Origin: Alkalibaculum bacchi
Lineage (GTDB): Bacteria > Bacillota > Clostridia > Eubacteriales > Alkalibacteraceae
NCBI RefSeq assembly: GCF_937875145.1
Contig: NZ_CALNCS010000152.1
Span: 1-5,895 of the forward strand
DNA: 5,895 nt
Direction: 5' to 3'
The translations under genes and the position numbers were made by a program. The notes under the pieces were generated by a model. That model saw only the letters and a program-made list of their open reading frames with translations. It was not told the origin of the DNA and did not search any database. Of this stretch, positions 5,250-5,895 are shown piece by piece; position 1 is the first letter of the stretch, and every line of letters starts with the position of its first letter.

Positions 5250-5400
5250 TCTGGCAGGTCTCCTGACTTCCGCATCATCGTAAATTTGCGCCTTCCCGTA
5301 ATGAAACAGTGGCATTTAGCAAATTACTCTTCGGTTACAGTGGTGGGTCCGTGCAGGAATTGAACCTGCTTCCCTATTATCCTCTACAAAGGCACCAAAA
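5250..5400 (-). ncRNA. cobalamin riboswitch
   Basis: Read on the minus strand, the classic conserved blocks appear in order: GGTGCC (5396-5391), GGGAAGC, an arm GCAGG-loop-CCTGC, GACCC...CCACTGTAACCGA, GCCACTG, GGGAAGGCG, GATGATGCGGAAG and the B12-box core GTCAGGAGACCTGCC (5267-5253). AATTTGC and GCAAATT form an internal stem around GCCACTG. It lies in the 5' leader of the bza-cobT operon and is followed by a terminator, so binding of a finished cobamide (adenosylcobalamin in the classic members) should switch the operon off. This is direct end-product control of lower-ligand synthesis. Confidence 0.95.
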
Positions 5401-5416
5401 TAATTACATAACATAT

Positions 5417-5460
5417 ATATTGACATCATTATAATCATAACTTAATAAATTTGTCAATAT
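5417..5460. repeat. 9-bp inverted repeat spanning the bza promoter
   Basis: ATATTGACA (5417-5425) and TGTCAATAT (5452-5460) are perfect inverted repeats separated by 26 nt. The right half contains the -35 hexamer and the left half covers the expected transcription start. It could be a paired operator for a repressor acting in addition to the riboswitch. Alternatively it may be a by-product of an AT-rich promoter with a second TTGACA facing the other way. Confidence 0.45.
5428..5457 (-). promoter_or_regulatory. sigma-A promoter of the bza-cobT operon
   Basis: On the minus strand a perfect TTGACA (5457-5452) and a perfect TATAAT (5433-5428) are separated by 18 nt. Transcription should start near 5421, just upstream of the first riboswitch bases, which gives a leader of about 435 nt before bzaA. 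No better promoter lies between here and the genes. Confidence 0.85.
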
Positions 5461-5774
5461 TTTTTATATACAAATTATAACAACTGTTGGATATTTTAAT
5501 TATTTTTCTTACAAAAAACAAGCATTACAGTGCAGAATTTAAATAGGATGCAGTTACCTATTATTATTCATATTGTAAATATATTATAAATCAGCTACTA
5601 ATCATAACCGCATCTCCTCAAATCTAGAAATATTCAATCTATATCTTGTTTTATTCTTTTAATTATTTATACAACTTCATTATAAACCACCAATCTATAT
5701 GTTTCAATTCGATTGTTTCATCCCTCCATCCACACGAATAATTACTTCTATTATCCCATCATTGTTTTCTATGC
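5461..5774. other. AT-rich intergenic stretch, no gene seen
   Basis: No reading frame of credible length exists here on either strand. The only translation-like signal is a strong GAGGAG (5619-5614) placed 8 nt before an ATG at 5605 that meets TGA after four codons. It looks like a decayed gene start or chance. The interval separates the terminator of the upstream gene from the bza promoter. Confidence 0.5.
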
Positions 5775-5812
5775 AAAAAAGGACAAAACTTCCTTATGAA
5801 AAGTCTTGTCCT
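5775..5812 (-). terminator. intrinsic terminator of the right-edge gene
   Basis: AGGACAAGACTT (5812-5801) pairs with AAGTTTTGTCCT (5791-5780) as a 12-bp stem with one mismatch. On the minus strand six T residues follow (5780-5775, the first shared with the stem). It starts 37 nt after the stop codon at 5849-5851 and insulates the bza promoter from upstream transcription. Confidence 0.85.
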
Positions 5813-5848
5813 ATTTCTTCTTAAACACAGATTTATTTACCTGATACC

Positions 5849-5895
5849 TTATTTCTTTTTAGCACCAAAAACGCCTTCACGGTATGCACTGATGT
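5849..5895 (-). CDS. C-terminal end of an unidentified protein
   Basis: Only the last 14 sense codons and the TAA stop are inside the window; the encoded end is ISAYREGVFGAKKK. The frame stays open to the window edge and is followed by a good intrinsic terminator, which supports a real gene ending here on the minus strand. The lysine-rich tail is typical of soluble cytoplasmic proteins. There is too little sequence to name a family, and no link to cobamide synthesis can be claimed. Confidence 0.65.
   Translation of the reverse strand, partial: ISAYREGVFGAKKK

Noticed and set aside
5700..5780. Minus-strand frame containing IEVIIRVDGGMKQSN
   Set aside because: It has no start codon or ribosome binding site and is short; it may be a relic, but nothing supports a gene.
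1..5895. CRISPR array, tRNA or rRNA genes
   Set aside because: I found no regularly spaced direct repeats, no tRNA cloverleaf signature and no rRNA-like sequence. The GGTTCAATTCCTGC block near 5362 resembles a T-loop but is an arm of the cobalamin riboswitch.

Overview
The window looks like a chromosomal segment of a low-GC, strictly anaerobic Firmicute of the clostridial or acetogen type. It is AT-rich, has strong GGAGG-type ribosome binding sites and intrinsic terminators, and carries the oxygen-independent benzimidazole pathway. I cannot name the species. Every gene I can support reads on the minus strand, so the description runs from high to low coordinates.

Right edge (5895 to about 5461): the last 14 codons of an unidentified gene, its intrinsic terminator, then about 310 nt of AT-rich DNA with no supportable gene.

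Centre (5460 to about 1013): a cobamide lower-ligand operon. A consensus sigma-A promoter sits inside a perfect inverted repeat. It is followed by a cobalamin riboswitch, a riboswitch-controlled terminator, a further 200-nt leader, two ThiC paralogues (bzaA and bzaB), cobT, and the first ~40 recognisable codons of a bzaC-type O-methyltransferase that then breaks off. From published work on Eubacterium limosum and its relatives, BzaA and BzaB together turn the purine intermediate aminoimidazole ribotide into 5-hydroxybenzimidazole. BzaC would O-methylate that product. CobT attaches ribose phosphate to the base so that it can become the lower ligand of a B12-like cobamide. With bzaC broken and no bzaD or bzaE in view, this locus should stop at 5-hydroxybenzimidazole (factor III-type cobamide) unless the missing genes lie elsewhere. 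The riboswitch closes the loop: finished cobamide shuts the operon off.

The most interesting signal is in the two ThiC paralogues. They align almost without gaps but have lost opposite halves of the ThiC machinery. The first keeps the iron-sulfur cysteines but has lost several substrate-site residues. The second keeps a canonical ThiC active-site barrel but has no cluster cysteines. This suggests one composite active site built by a heterodimer.

Left part (about 1013 to 1): a scarred accessory stretch. It holds an insertion-sequence-like end directly abutting the bzaC remnant, a 56-residue two-helix membrane protein with its own promoter and a perfect 7-1-7 palindrome, a terminator, a GC-rich folded repeat at about 446-530, and a second small two-helix membrane protein (87 residues). 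Neither membrane protein has a function I recognise.
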